Positions 1 to 6,108 are shown, counted from the first letter of the stretch. The stretch: DNA of 9,242 nucleotides from Succinivibrionaceae bacterium UBA3769 (GCA_002372325.1 DFFT01000019.1:1-9242); one strand, 5' to 3'. Translations and numbers: made by a program. Notes: a model not told the origin generated them from the sequence alone.

Positions 1-2
1 TT

Positions 3-122
3 GAATTTCTGTTCAGGTATATGGGGATTCACAGAGACGAGCTAAAAGATAAATCGCTGTCTGACGAAAGGAGAAATGCTATTCTTGAGCAGGCAATGCC
101 ATGGAAATTTAAGAAGGCCTAA
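3..122 (+). CDS. C-terminal fragment of an unidentified protein (5' truncated by window edge)
   Basis: An open frame enters from the left edge and runs to a TAA at 120-122, giving 39 visible residues. They contain YMGIHRDELKDKSLSDERR and end in AMPWKFKKA. The composition is hydrophilic and charged, with no low-complexity bias, as expected of a genuine protein C-terminus. The next gene appears to start two bases after this stop, and its Shine-Dalgarno (AAGAAGG, 111-117) lies inside the last codons here, so the two are probably one transcript. I do not recognise the family. The basic tail next to a small acidic partner would fit the end of a toxin followed by its immunity gene, but that is inference from layout only. 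It could equally be any cytoplasmic protein. Confidence 0.55.
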   Translation, partial: EFLFRYMGIHRDELKDKSLSDERRNAILEQAMPWKFKKA

Positions 123-123
123 A

Positions 124-723
124 GTGCTGACTTTAGACCTAATACAAAATTTGAAGAACTCAGAAACAGGAACTGCAATCAGGAACCGGCAGCAATCGGA
201 GGAAGATAAAATCAAGGATGGATTCTATACCGAGATTGCTATCCCGGAAAAGAAGGATGAGATCCTCGATCTTTTGAAAAACTTTTCCCCTGAAGCACAT
301 ACCAATGCCGATGAGAATTTCGACTGGCTTCCTGATGGCAGTTTTTCCATAGTCGTTATGAAGGACGGTGAAGAGATTCTCTATGCGGATCTTTTTGAAG
401 ATGAACTCACGCTGGGTGTCGGAGGGTGGCATACTCACTATGCCGGATACCTGACGGATTACCGCATGTTCCTTGAAGTCCTGAATGAGTTTATCGACGG
501 AAGACGCTGCGCCGTGTGCATAAAATCCAATGAAGAGTGGATGGGGTGCTTTACAGCTGGGACAGAGGATTTGTCCGAGACGTCTTTGGTGAAGGAGGTG
601 AATGAGATCCTGTCCGCCAGGGAATTACAGAAGAAACTGAAAGAGCACGGATACCGTATTGAATGCTGTTTCCTTGATACCTCGAAAAACAAAGTCTATG
701 AGATAGCGGCAGAAAAGGAGTGA
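124..723 (+). CDS. Acidic hypothetical protein with GGWHTHY motif, possible immunity-like protein
   Basis: The frame is open from ATG 76, but that start lies inside the upstream gene. The first residues from 76 look like out-of-frame sequence. GTG at 124 is preferred: AAGAAGG (111-117) sits six bases before it and it follows the upstream stop by one base. From 124 the product is 199 residues, with no signal peptide or membrane segment, so cytoplasmic. The core is strongly acidic and has alternating strands, FDWLPDGSFSIVVMKDG and ADLFEDELTLGVGGWHTHY, followed by helices (FLEVLNEFIDGRR, VKEVNEILSARELQKKLKEHGY). The strand-then-WHxHY arrangement is reminiscent of small immunity-type proteins encoded beside polymorphic toxins. 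I cannot name a family, so the functional suggestion is weak. Coding status is well supported, the start less so. Confidence 0.7.
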   Translation: MLTLDLIQNLKNSETGTAIRNRQQSEEDKIKDGFYTEIAIPEKKDEILDLLKNFSPEAHTNADENFDWLPDGSFSIVVMKDGEEILYADLFEDELTLGVGGWHTHYAGYLTDYRMFLEVLNEFIDGRRCAVCIKSNEEWMGCFTAGTEDLSETSLVKEVNEILSARELQKKLKEHGYRIECCFLDTSKNKVYEIAAEKE

Positions 724-1011
724 TGCTTGTTTACGCAAACCTTTATGACTAAGCCGCGGTTAATGCCGCTAAAGCAGTAATCGCAAGCAGCACGCGTCTT
801 TATCAGGTCAGGACGTTAATGGTTCCCATCGGGCAGCTTGACGTTCTCCGCTTACCCTTGTTTTTTGCTTCCGGAACCTGAGAGACCAGAGTTCTTCAGA
901 TACGATTATCAGAAACCTGTTTTCAGCGGCCGGCTCTTTCGGCTGCTGCTTGCGGAGCTTCACAGAAATAGCAAAGGCCCTGGATCGCTAACTCAGTTTA
1001 AGCATAACCTC

Positions 1012-1041
1012 TCAGAATCATCCCGGGGCCCGATATATAAT
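1012..1041 (+). promoter_or_regulatory. Candidate promoter of the lipoprotein pair
   Basis: A perfect -10 hexamer TATAAT lies at 1036-1041 within an AT-rich patch (GATATATAAT), about 90 bases before the first lipoprotein. The matching -35 position (around 1013-1018, CAGAAT) is poor, so this would be a weak or activator-dependent promoter. The call rests mainly on the -10 box and its location. Confidence 0.35.
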
Positions 1042-1060
1042 CTTTGGGATATTACCTAAT

Positions 1061-1082
1061 GCAGCTATCAAAAGATAACTGC
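1061..1082 (+). other. Leader hairpin before the lipoprotein pair
   Basis: GCAG-C-TATC, loop AAAA, GATA-A-CTGC forms an eight-pair stem with one C/A mismatch. If transcription starts just after the TATAAT at 1036-1041, this would be near the 5' end of the mRNA. It could protect or regulate the transcript, but it may be incidental. Confidence 0.25.
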
Positions 1083-1131
1083 GGATGACGGTCTACGGAT
1101 CGGAACAGAGATTAAGGAGAGTGGGTATTAA

Positions 1132-1569
1132 ATGACTGTTTATTTCAGGCGTCTGGCGCTTCTTGCAGTTATTGTTTCTGTGACCACGGGATGCGTCAGC
1201 AGAGAGGAGGTGTACTGCCATGAAACCTCGTATGCGGAATCCATGTACTTGTATTTAAAGAACGACACGGATTATCAGAAGCAGATCGAGCTTATGGATA
1301 CCTACTTCAAAGAAGCAACGGCATCAGGCAAAAAGGTTGCTCCGGGAGCATACGCTCATTATGCGCTTCTTAAGTCAAAGGTCGGCCGTGAAGGAGAGGC
1401 GCAGAGTTATCTGGAAAAGGAAAAGACCGCTTTCCCTGATTCCGGGCGTTACCTGAATTCTTCCATGAGCGTTATTAAGAATAATAACCAGGCGAACACG
1501 AACACTGCTGCTTCCAGTGCCAGCGATCCGAAAAAGCCGGTTTCCAGCAAGGCCGGTAAGGGGAAATAA
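1132..1569 (+). CDS. DUF4810 family outer-membrane lipoprotein
   Basis: This is a 145-residue lipoprotein. A lipoprotein signal peptide ends at Cys21 (VTTGC). The residue after Cys is Val, not Asp, so the Lol rule predicts outer-membrane sorting. The mature part fits DUF4810: a Tyr-rich start (ETSYAESMYLYLKN), helices (QKQIELMDTYFKEA), then the conserved stretch VAPGAYAHYALLKSKVGREGEA and the FPDSGRYLNSSM end, resembling a short TPR-like fold. Residues from about 115 onward form a disordered Asn/Ser/Ala/Lys tail (NNNQANTNTAASSAS). The ribosome binding site AAGGAG (1114-1119) is 12 bases from ATG, slightly long. The stop overlaps the next start by one base (TAATG), so the two are translated together. 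In many Gram-negatives this family sits with CsgG-like and DUF799 lipoproteins. Its exact role is unknown. Confidence 0.85.
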   Translation: MTVYFRRLALLAVIVSVTTGCVSREEVYCHETSYAESMYLYLKNDTDYQKQIELMDTYFKEATASGKKVAPGAYAHYALLKSKVGREGEAQSYLEKEKTAFPDSGRYLNSSMSVIKNNNQANTNTAASSASDPKKPVSSKAGKGK

Positions 1570-2237
1570 TGAAGATTAGAACTCTGTTTTTAGGTCTTGC
1601 GGCCGTTTTGCTGTTTACCGGATGCGCCACTTCGGAGCATATTGATTACACTGAATTCCGGAATAACACTCCGCATTCCGTTCTGGTAGTTGTTTCACAC
1701 TCGGAATCCGAAGAGGTTAATGCCATTCCTTCTGTGCTTTCATCCGCAGCTTTGCCTTTGTCTGAGGCCGGGTATTATGTGATACCGGTTACCCTGGCGA
1801 ATGAAACCTTCAAGGCCATGGGCGTAAGGAAAGCTGATGAGATCAAAAGCATTCCCCACAGCAGGTTAAAGGAGTTATTCGGCGCCGATGCCGTAATGTA
1901 TCTCACTATCAACGAATACCAGACTAATTATGTCCTTCTTGACAGTTATTTCCTGGTGTCAGTGACTGCGGAGCTAGTCGATTTATCCACCGGAAAAACT
2001 CTCTGGAAGGAGACCTCCGAGGACAGCAATGAGTCAATGATATCCGGCGATATCGTGTCAGATGCGGTGGGAGCCGTGGTGAAATACGGGCTTAATGAGC
2101 TTATGGATGTGGGTAACTACCTTTCCGTAACGAATTCCTATAATTTGTTTACTCCGGATAACTCGTACTTAACGAATCCTATTCTCAGCGGCCCCTATTC
2201 GCCGTATTACCGCAAGGATAAGATTTTGAGCAAGTAA
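1569..2237 (+). CDS. DUF799 / GNA1162-like outer-membrane lipoprotein
   Basis: This is a 222-residue lipoprotein. The signal peptide ends at Cys19 (LLFTGC) and is followed by Ala, so outer-membrane sorting is expected. The body matches the DUF799 family, whose known member is the Neisseria lipoprotein GNA1162. Characteristic stretches are VLVVVSHSESEEVNAIPSVL, PLSEAGYYVIPVTL, RLKELFGADAVMYLTINEY and ELVDLSTGKTLWKE. These recall the TolB-N/CsgG-type alpha-beta fold of surface-assembly lipoproteins. The Asn/Tyr/Pro-rich C-terminus (NSYLTNPILSGPYSPYY) is probably flexible. ATG overlaps the DUF4810 stop, indicating translational coupling, and an intrinsic terminator 57 bases downstream closes the operon. 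The molecular function is not established. A role in outer-membrane or surface-structure assembly is inferred from the company these genes usually keep. Confidence 0.88.
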   Translation: MKIRTLFLGLAAVLLFTGCATSEHIDYTEFRNNTPHSVLVVVSHSESEEVNAIPSVLSSAALPLSEAGYYVIPVTLANETFKAMGVRKADEIKSIPHSRLKELFGADAVMYLTINEYQTNYVLLDSYFLVSVTAELVDLSTGKTLWKETSEDSNESMISGDIVSDAVGAVVKYGLNELMDVGNYLSVTNSYNLFTPDNSYLTNPILSGPYSPYYRKDKILSK

Positions 2238-2293
2238 CAGTCTTGAAAGGCTGAGAACAAAATCTTTCCTGACAGGGAGTGTTAAGGCGCAAG

Positions 2294-2330
2294 GACAGAA
2301 GCCAGAGAACCGGTTTCTGTCTTTTCTTTT
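2294..2330 (+). terminator. Intrinsic terminator of the lipoprotein operon
   Basis: GACAGAAGCC (2294-2303) pairs with GGTTTCTGTC (2312-2321): ten pairs, one of them G-U, with an eight-base loop. It is followed directly by TTTTCTTTT (2322-2330). The geometry is that of a strong rho-independent terminator, 57 bases after the DUF799 stop. There is no A-tract on the other side, so it works in one direction. Confidence 0.85.
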
Positions 2331-2460
2331 CGGGAAGGGCTTTCCTGCTTACAATAGGCCATATCAGCCGGCCTGATTACGATGCACCGGAATTTGGGCC
2401 GGAGATACGGTATTTAATGCTGTCAGACTGGAAGGACAGAGCTTTTCAGGGATCTCAGAA

Positions 2461-3687
2461 ATGTCAGAGCGTCAGAAGTTTAAGGTTGATGGCTATACTG
2501 CGGACAACTTGGCTAATGCCAAAATATGCGAAACCCAAACCATAAAATCTCATGTTTACATCGTCTGTCCCCATTGTCACGTAAAGGTGGATGCCATTCC
2601 CTGGCGCTCAAATTACGGAAATAAGCCGGAGTTTGTAACGGGCTCTGCCGGAAAGCTTGATGAAAGCTATGCCTCCCTGAACAGACGCAAACCCGGCTCC
2701 GAGCTTAAATGCTGCATAAGGTGCGGGGGCGTTTTTCTGGATCCCCGTTTCAGAGAGGCCGCTATCGGTGGGTACCGGAAGCCCAAAAACCATGATGCCC
2801 TGGCGGTATTCATCACTCTTTCCCTTATCGTGGCTATCATTGCAGTCTATGCGGCTATTACCGGAACCTACCGCAGGATTGACAGCTTTCAGGATTTCTT
2901 CAATTTGGGAACCATTCTGGTGGTTTTTCCGCTGGTAGTGGTTCCGGTGGTATTTATTCTGGTCAGGAAGCAAACTGGGCTTTATAAAAACCGGGATGAA
3001 CTGGGATCCTCCCGGGCGCGGCTTAAAAACCTCGATTATCTCCGGGCTCTTAACAGACTCGGGCGTCCTCTTCCGGTAAAGTACCAAAACATCATAGAAG
3101 GCCGTCCCGATGATGAGAGTATTTACCGGGCGCTTTCCGGAAGCTGCGAGTTCTGCGGATACCTTCTGAAGGATCCGGAATTATGCCGTCATTTCGGATC
3201 CCCGCTTATGGTCTGTCCGGAGTGCCGGAAGCTTACCTATGACGGCAGCCTATGCGAGCTTTCCTTTTATCCCCCGGAGCGGCAGCAGCGGGAATTCGAT
3301 GCTGTTCAGAGCAGTATTGGCACTGTCATAAAGGCCCACACCAGAAGGGCCGTCATTTCCGGTCTTATTGCTGCTCTGGGGCTCTTGGCTTTGGCGGCTC
3401 TGATCTATTTTGTGTTTTTGGCGCCTGAAGCTCCGGGACTCTTGGGCTATTCCCGGTATTTCCCCGGAAAGCTCAGAATGGTGTCAATGATCCTGGCGGT
3501 ACTGGCGATAGTCATCGGCTTTTATTTCCAGGTGAAGGCGCTGGCAGTAATCATGAGGTGTTCCGGATACCGCAGGATAAGCATGAAAGCAGCGCTGGCA
3601 GAGTCTGAGCACCGTCTCAGAAACCCGGAATATGCTGCCAATGTCAGAGAGGCCGTAAGTCTTTATGAAAGCTCTGTTTCCCCCTGA
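2461..3687 (+). CDS. Unrecognised membrane protein with two zinc-ribbon-like modules and four TM segments
   Basis: A 408-residue protein I cannot assign to a family. It has a two-fold layout. Residues 36-39 (CPHC) with 85-88 (CIRC) form a first CxxC pair, followed by TM helices at about 112-133 and 148-168. Residues 229-232 (CEFC) with 252-255 (CPEC) form a second pair, followed by TM helices at about 297-320 and 341-364. Basic segments after TM2 (VRKQTGLYKNRDE) and around RRISMK suggest that both ribbons and both termini face the cytoplasm. The CxxC spacing suggests zinc binding, but no catalytic motif is visible. AGGGA (2448-2452) lies eight bases before ATG 2461. The earlier open frame from 2279 runs through the terminator and is not credible. 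It is transcribed separately from the lipoproteins and is convergent with mepM. A sensory, scaffold or envelope-maintenance role is possible but unsupported. Confidence 0.85.
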   Translation: MSERQKFKVDGYTADNLANAKICETQTIKSHVYIVCPHCHVKVDAIPWRSNYGNKPEFVTGSAGKLDESYASLNRRKPGSELKCCIRCGGVFLDPRFREAAIGGYRKPKNHDALAVFITLSLIVAIIAVYAAITGTYRRIDSFQDFFNLGTILVVFPLVVVPVVFILVRKQTGLYKNRDELGSSRARLKNLDYLRALNRLGRPLPVKYQNIIEGRPDDESIYRALSGSCEFCGYLLKDPELCRHFGSPLMVCPECRKLTYDGSLCELSFYPPERQQREFDAVQSSIGTVIKAHTRRAVISGLIAALGLLALAALIYFVFLAPEAPGLLGYSRYFPGKLRMVSMILAVLAIVIGFYFQVKALAVIMRCSGYRRISMKAALAESEHRLRNPEYAANVREAVSLYESSVSP

Positions 3688-3719
3688 GGAGCCGGCTGCA
3701 AACAGGAGGGCTTAAGCCT

Positions 3720-3773
3720 ATGCTCTGGATTCAGCAGAAAAATGACGTAAACAACAGGAGAAGGCAGAAATGA
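3720..3773 (+). CDS. Candidate mini-ORF 1 (17 residues)
   Basis: ATG 3720 is preceded by AGGAGGG (3704-3710), a near-consensus Shine-Dalgarno with nine-base spacing, 32 bases after the zinc-ribbon gene stop. The peptide MLWIQQKNDVNNRRRQK ends in a basic cluster. Its TGA overlaps the ATG of a second mini-ORF (ATGA). Only the ribosome binding site and coupling support it. There is no homology evidence, and such short frames arise by chance. Confidence 0.2.
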   Translation: MLWIQQKNDVNNRRRQK

Positions 3774-3856
3774 CAGCGCTATTCCTTATACCGCTGCCTG
3801 TCCTGAGATCTCGGGAAACGTATGTAAGCTTGCCCGGGACAGGATTATTCCTGTGA
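3770..3856 (+). CDS. Candidate mini-ORF 2 (28 residues)
   Basis: ATG 3770 overlaps the stop of mini-ORF 1 and has AGGAG (3756-3760) at nine-base spacing. The peptide begins hydrophobically (MTALFLIPLPVLRSR) and ends LPGTGLFL at a TGA (3854-3856), three bases short of the convergent mepM stop. Its second half coincides with the hairpins at 3797-3854. It could be a coupled small membrane peptide, or chance. Confidence 0.18.
   Translation: MTALFLIPLPVLRSRETYVSLPGTGLFL
3797..3854. other. Two overlapping hairpins between convergent genes
   Basis: CCTGTCC (3797-3803) pairs with GGACAGG (3837-3843), with an inner CGGG/CCCG stem (3812-3815, 3833-3836). A second hairpin, ACAGGA-TTAT-TCCTGT (3839-3854), reuses part of the first arm, so the two exclude each other. 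Neither has a T-tract on either strand. They may slow or end convergent transcription with Rho, but they are not classic intrinsic terminators. Confidence 0.35.
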
Positions 3857-3859
3857 GAG

Positions 3860-5659
3860 CTACTGAATGCCCATCTGTTTTTTGTAGCTTCTCACCTGCT
3901 GAGCAAAAAGCTTGGCATCGTTGCTGGAGACATCAGGAGAGACAGAGCCTCCGGAAGGCAGGGTTACCTTCAGGGCATTAACCGGAACGTTGTTGATTCT
4001 GAGCTCGTAGTGGAGATGCGGTCCCGTGGATCTTCCGGTATTCCCGGACAGGGCAATGCGCTGGTTGGCCTTCACGGACTGTCCCGGCTTTACCAGAATC
4101 TTGCTGAGATGCATATAGACGGTGGAATAGGCTCCCTGGTGCTTTATTACAATGTAGTACCCGGCAGCGTTCTGATAGGTGCATCTTTCAACTACGCCGT
4201 CGGCAGGGGCATATACCGGAGTGCCCACGGGAACGCCGAAGTCCGTGCCGTTATGGGGACGGATCTTGCCGGTAACAGGATGTCTCCTGTGGGGGTTGAA
4301 CTGGCTGGTTACGCGGATCTGTCCGGCAATGGGGTAACGGCTGAACTTGCCGCTGGATTTGCTCCTGAAGTTCTTCTCATCGTAGTATTTGTTGTTGGAG
4401 CTCAGTCTGAAGGCATTGACGCGGCCCTGCTTGTGGGACATGATGGAAACGGCATTAATGCGATCTCCCTGTCTGTTGCCGCTGAACAGAATCCGGATTT
4501 CATCCCCGGCTTGGAGATTGCTCATGGAAAAGCGTCCCTTGAACATGGAGACAATGGACTTGATTTCGCTCCCGCTGAGTCCGGCTCTGACACCGGCTTC
4601 CTTCAGGGTATCTCCCTTTTTAAGAGTGATAATGGTCAGGCTCTTTCTGACGGCGATCTTAGGCTCCTGTTCCTTCTTGAGACGCTCAGCTTCTGCCCGG
4701 AGCCGGGCTTCCTTATCGGCTTTGGCCTTGGCCAGAGCGGCCTGCTCCCGGCGCTTCCGTTCTTCTTCGGCCTTTCTTTCCGCCTGAAGCCGTTGGCGTT
4801 CCTTTTCTTCCTTGGCCTTTTTCTTTTCAGCAGCCTGAGCCTGCATTCTCCGGCTGGCTTCCTCTTTGCGGGCCTGTTCCTTTTTAGCCTGCTCTTCCTT
4901 CTTGCGGGCGAGCTCCTTCTGCCGAGCCAGTTCTTCCTTTTTGGCCTGCTCCGCCTTCTTCTTTTCTTCCCTGGCTATTTCTTCCTCGGTCTTTCCGGCA
5001 TTAGCCAGCTGCCGGGCCAGTTCCTTGGCGCTGAGAGCCTCGATTTCTTCATTGTTAAGATTAATATGAGTATCCACCGGCTCCTTCACGGCAATAAACT
5101 GGAGCTGCTCGGCATTTCGGTTCCGAATATAGCGAACCTGAAATTTCTTATCCAGGGGTTTAACCAGCTGCAGCACCTGATTCTTATTGTCCAGAAGGAA
5201 ATAGATTTTATCTCCCGGAATGATCTTCTTGATGGAGCTGCCGTATACGGGAGCGTTCTCAATGGCCTTGAGAATTTCATAGGGCTGGTTCAGGGTGTTG
5301 AAGATATTATTGATGTTATCTCCCCGGACTGCTACCTGGAGGTACCATTCGGGAGCGTCGTCATTGTCCTCGGAGGTATCAAAAAGCTCCGCATCGGAAA
5401 TCGGATCCTCGTCAATGCTTTCGGTGGCGTTGACATCGTCTGAATAGGTAATGCCCTGATAATCCTGATGGATGTCGGGAACGCGGCCGGTGGAGGCCCA
5501 TTGCAGACTGTTTTCGGAAGACATCTGGGGCGCCGGCAGAAAAATCGCCGTAACCAGAGAAATGGTCAGAATGGCGCAGATGGCATAAACGTGGTTTTTG
5601 GGGATGGGGAATCTTAGTTCATCTGAGCCGGAACGATTTTCTGAGACATCTCGCATCAC
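3860..5659 (-). CDS. mepM: MepM-like M23 murein DD-endopeptidase with long coiled-coil insertion
   Basis: A 599-residue envelope protein predicted to cut peptidoglycan cross-links so that new strands can be inserted. From the N-terminus: a short cytoplasmic segment, one TM anchor (about 23-41), an acidic linker, a LysM/OapA-like module (about 103-193, YLQVAVRGDNINNIF, PGDKIYFLLD), an Ala/Glu/Lys/Arg-rich coiled coil (about 204-333), a second LysM-like module (about 340-405, ITLKKGDTLKEAG, LQAGDEIRILF) and the M23 domain (about 446-566). The Zn and catalytic residues are present: HNGTD (His469, Asp473), MHLS (His517) and PHLHYE (His548, His550), plus GNTGRSTG. E. coli MepM is about 440 residues, and the coiled coil accounts for much of the excess. 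GTG 5659 is eight bases from GGAG; ATG 5656 is eleven away, so either may be the start. No intrinsic terminator is evident. Confidence 0.93.
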   Translation of the reverse strand: MMRDVSENRSGSDELRFPIPKNHVYAICAILTISLVTAIFLPAPQMSSENSLQWASTGRVPDIHQDYQGITYSDDVNATESIDEDPISDAELFDTSEDNDDAPEWYLQVAVRGDNINNIFNTLNQPYEILKAIENAPVYGSSIKKIIPGDKIYFLLDNKNQVLQLVKPLDKKFQVRYIRNRNAEQLQFIAVKEPVDTHINLNNEEIEALSAKELARQLANAGKTEEEIAREEKKKAEQAKKEELARQKELARKKEEQAKKEQARKEEASRRMQAQAAEKKKAKEEKERQRLQAERKAEEERKRREQAALAKAKADKEARLRAEAERLKKEQEPKIAVRKSLTIITLKKGDTLKEAGVRAGLSGSEIKSIVSMFKGRFSMSNLQAGDEIRILFSGNRQGDRINAVSIMSHKQGRVNAFRLSSNNKYYDEKNFRSKSSGKFSRYPIAGQIRVTSQFNPHRRHPVTGKIRPHNGTDFGVPVGTPVYAPADGVVERCTYQNAAGYYIVIKHQGAYSTVYMHLSKILVKPGQSVKANQRIALSGNTGRSTGPHLHYELRINNVPVNALKVTLPSGGSVSPDVSSNDAKLFAQQVRSYKKQMGIQ

Positions 5660-5709
5660 AAAACAGACTCCAACTCACTGTTAATAAACGGCTGACAAGT
5701 TCAAAACCA

Positions 5710-5724
5710 GCGATCTTGCGATCG
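5710..5724. repeat. GCGATC direct repeat upstream of mepM
   Basis: GCGATC-TT-GCGATC(G): two identical hexamers eight bases apart, about 50 bases upstream of the mepM start. Same-face spacing is not satisfied (10-11 would be), so an operator is only a possibility. Each copy contains a GATC Dam site. Confidence 0.35.
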
Positions 5725-5730
5725 TAAAAT

Positions 5731-5770
5731 CATGCGCCACATGCATCTGCACATGTGTCACCTGCGCATG
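5731..5770. promoter_or_regulatory. Bulged dyad in the mepM leader
   Basis: CATGCGC-CACATG (5731-5743) pairs with CATGTG (5752-5757) and GCGCATG (5764-5770). This gives 13 pairs interrupted only by a six-base bulge (TCACCT), with an eight-base loop. It lies 72-115 bases before the mepM start. It could be a regulator-binding site or, if the promoter is upstream of it, a hairpin in the mRNA leader. Confidence 0.4.
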
Positions 5771-5776
5771 TGTCAC
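5747..5776. repeat. Tandem 15-bp repeat, two copies
   Basis: CTGCACATGTGTCAC (5747-5761) is followed without a gap by CTGCGCATGTGTCAC (5762-5776), with one mismatch. It overlaps the dyad at 5731-5770. Tandem copies of this length in an upstream region suggest repeated binding of one protein, or a recent local duplication. Confidence 0.6.
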
Positions 5777-5826
5777 ACAAATATCTGACTTTGATATTAA
5801 GTAAAAGTTCCCTGAAAACGCTTTTT

Positions 5827-5853
5827 TTGACACACGGAAAACAAAATTATGAA
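5827..5853 (+). promoter_or_regulatory. Candidate promoter toward the DUF416 gene
   Basis: A perfect TTGACA (5827-5832) follows a T-run. A TATGAA (5848-5853) lies 15 bases on, shorter than the usual 17 and only a partial -10 match. If used, it would give a leader of about 360 bases carrying the short ORF at 5919 and the G-rich segment. Confidence 0.3.
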
Positions 5854-5918
5854 AAAAACTGCTTTTGAAGTGCCAGGAGGGACAAAAAACTCCCATGCAA
5901 ATAAAGGAGATTTCGTAT

Positions 5919-5951
5919 ATGATAACTTTAATTCGCCGTTATTCAAAATAG
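5919..5951 (+). CDS. Candidate leader peptide (10 residues)
   Basis: ATG 5919 has AAGGAG (5904-5909) nine bases upstream, one of the best ribosome binding sites in the window. It encodes MITLIRRYSK before TAG. A long-range stem (5957-5962 with 6023-6028) begins six bases after the stop, an arrangement seen in translational attenuators. Nothing else supports it. Confidence 0.25.
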   Translation: MITLIRRYSK

Positions 5952-5956
5952 TTTAC

Positions 5957-6028
5957 GGCCGGGAGGCTGCTACGGTGCGAATTTTGCCTCAAAACCAGCT
6001 TTTAATGTGTTTTATCCTGTCTCCGGCC
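5957..6028 (+). other. Possible structured leader element
   Basis: GGCCGG (5957-5962) can pair with CCGGCC (6023-6028). Inside, GAGGC (5963-5967) can pair with GCCTC (5986-5990), stacking directly on the outer stem. It is followed by a short T-run (6042-6046). I recognise no riboswitch class, and the conserved cores of the common ones are not apparent. Confidence 0.25.
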
Positions 6029-6076
6029 TTATAAAGCGGCATTTTTGTCCGGGGGAACTATCCTGCGGTTTCCTTT

Positions 6077-6108
6077 GGGAAACGGCGGGGGAATCGGGGG
6101 ATGGCGGG
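6077..6108 (+). other. Potential G-quadruplex in the DUF416 leader
   Basis: Four G-tracts (6077-6079, 6087-6091, 6096-6100, 6106-6108) are separated by loops of 7, 4 and 5 bases. This fits the standard G3+N1-7 pattern on the sense strand, 115-146 bases before the DUF416 start. Confidence 0.45.

Larger units (their letters stand above)
724..1131. other. 408-base intergenic region with no supported gene
   Basis: All frames are broken by stops. The only longer frame (from a TTG at 838) lacks a good ribosome binding site and does not look like protein. The region holds a small GC hairpin (arms 924-932 and 940-948, nine pairs including one G-U, loop GCTCTTT) without a T-tract, so it is not a typical terminator. 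It also holds a possible promoter near 1036-1041 and a leader hairpin at 1061-1082. I looked for the CsgG-like gene that often precedes DUF4810/DUF799 genes, or a remnant of it, and saw none on either strand. Confidence 0.6.

Noticed and set aside
838..1059. 73-codon frame starting with TTG
   Set aside because: Rare start, weak ribosome binding site, no protein-like pattern.
724..1131. Decayed csgG-like gene or tRNA
   Set aside because: No CsgG motifs in any frame on either strand. A segment near 975-1032 has complementary ends but no tRNA arms or TTCGA loop.
2279..2545. 88-codon frame from GTG 2279
   Set aside because: It runs through a clear intrinsic terminator and overlaps the start of the zinc-ribbon gene; the AGGGAG is too close to the GTG.
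4010..5443. 477-codon open frame antisense to mepM
   Set aside because: It lies fully within a strongly supported M23 gene. The long openness comes from the Lys/Glu/Ala/Arg codons of the coiled coil, and its translation is Leu/Phe/Gly-rich without family motifs.
5710..5776. CRISPR-like array
   Set aside because: Only two adjacent copies with no spacers and no cas genes; better explained as tandem repeats or an operator.
5849..6034. 61-codon frame in the divergent intergenic region
   Set aside because: No adequate ribosome binding site; sequence is not protein-like.
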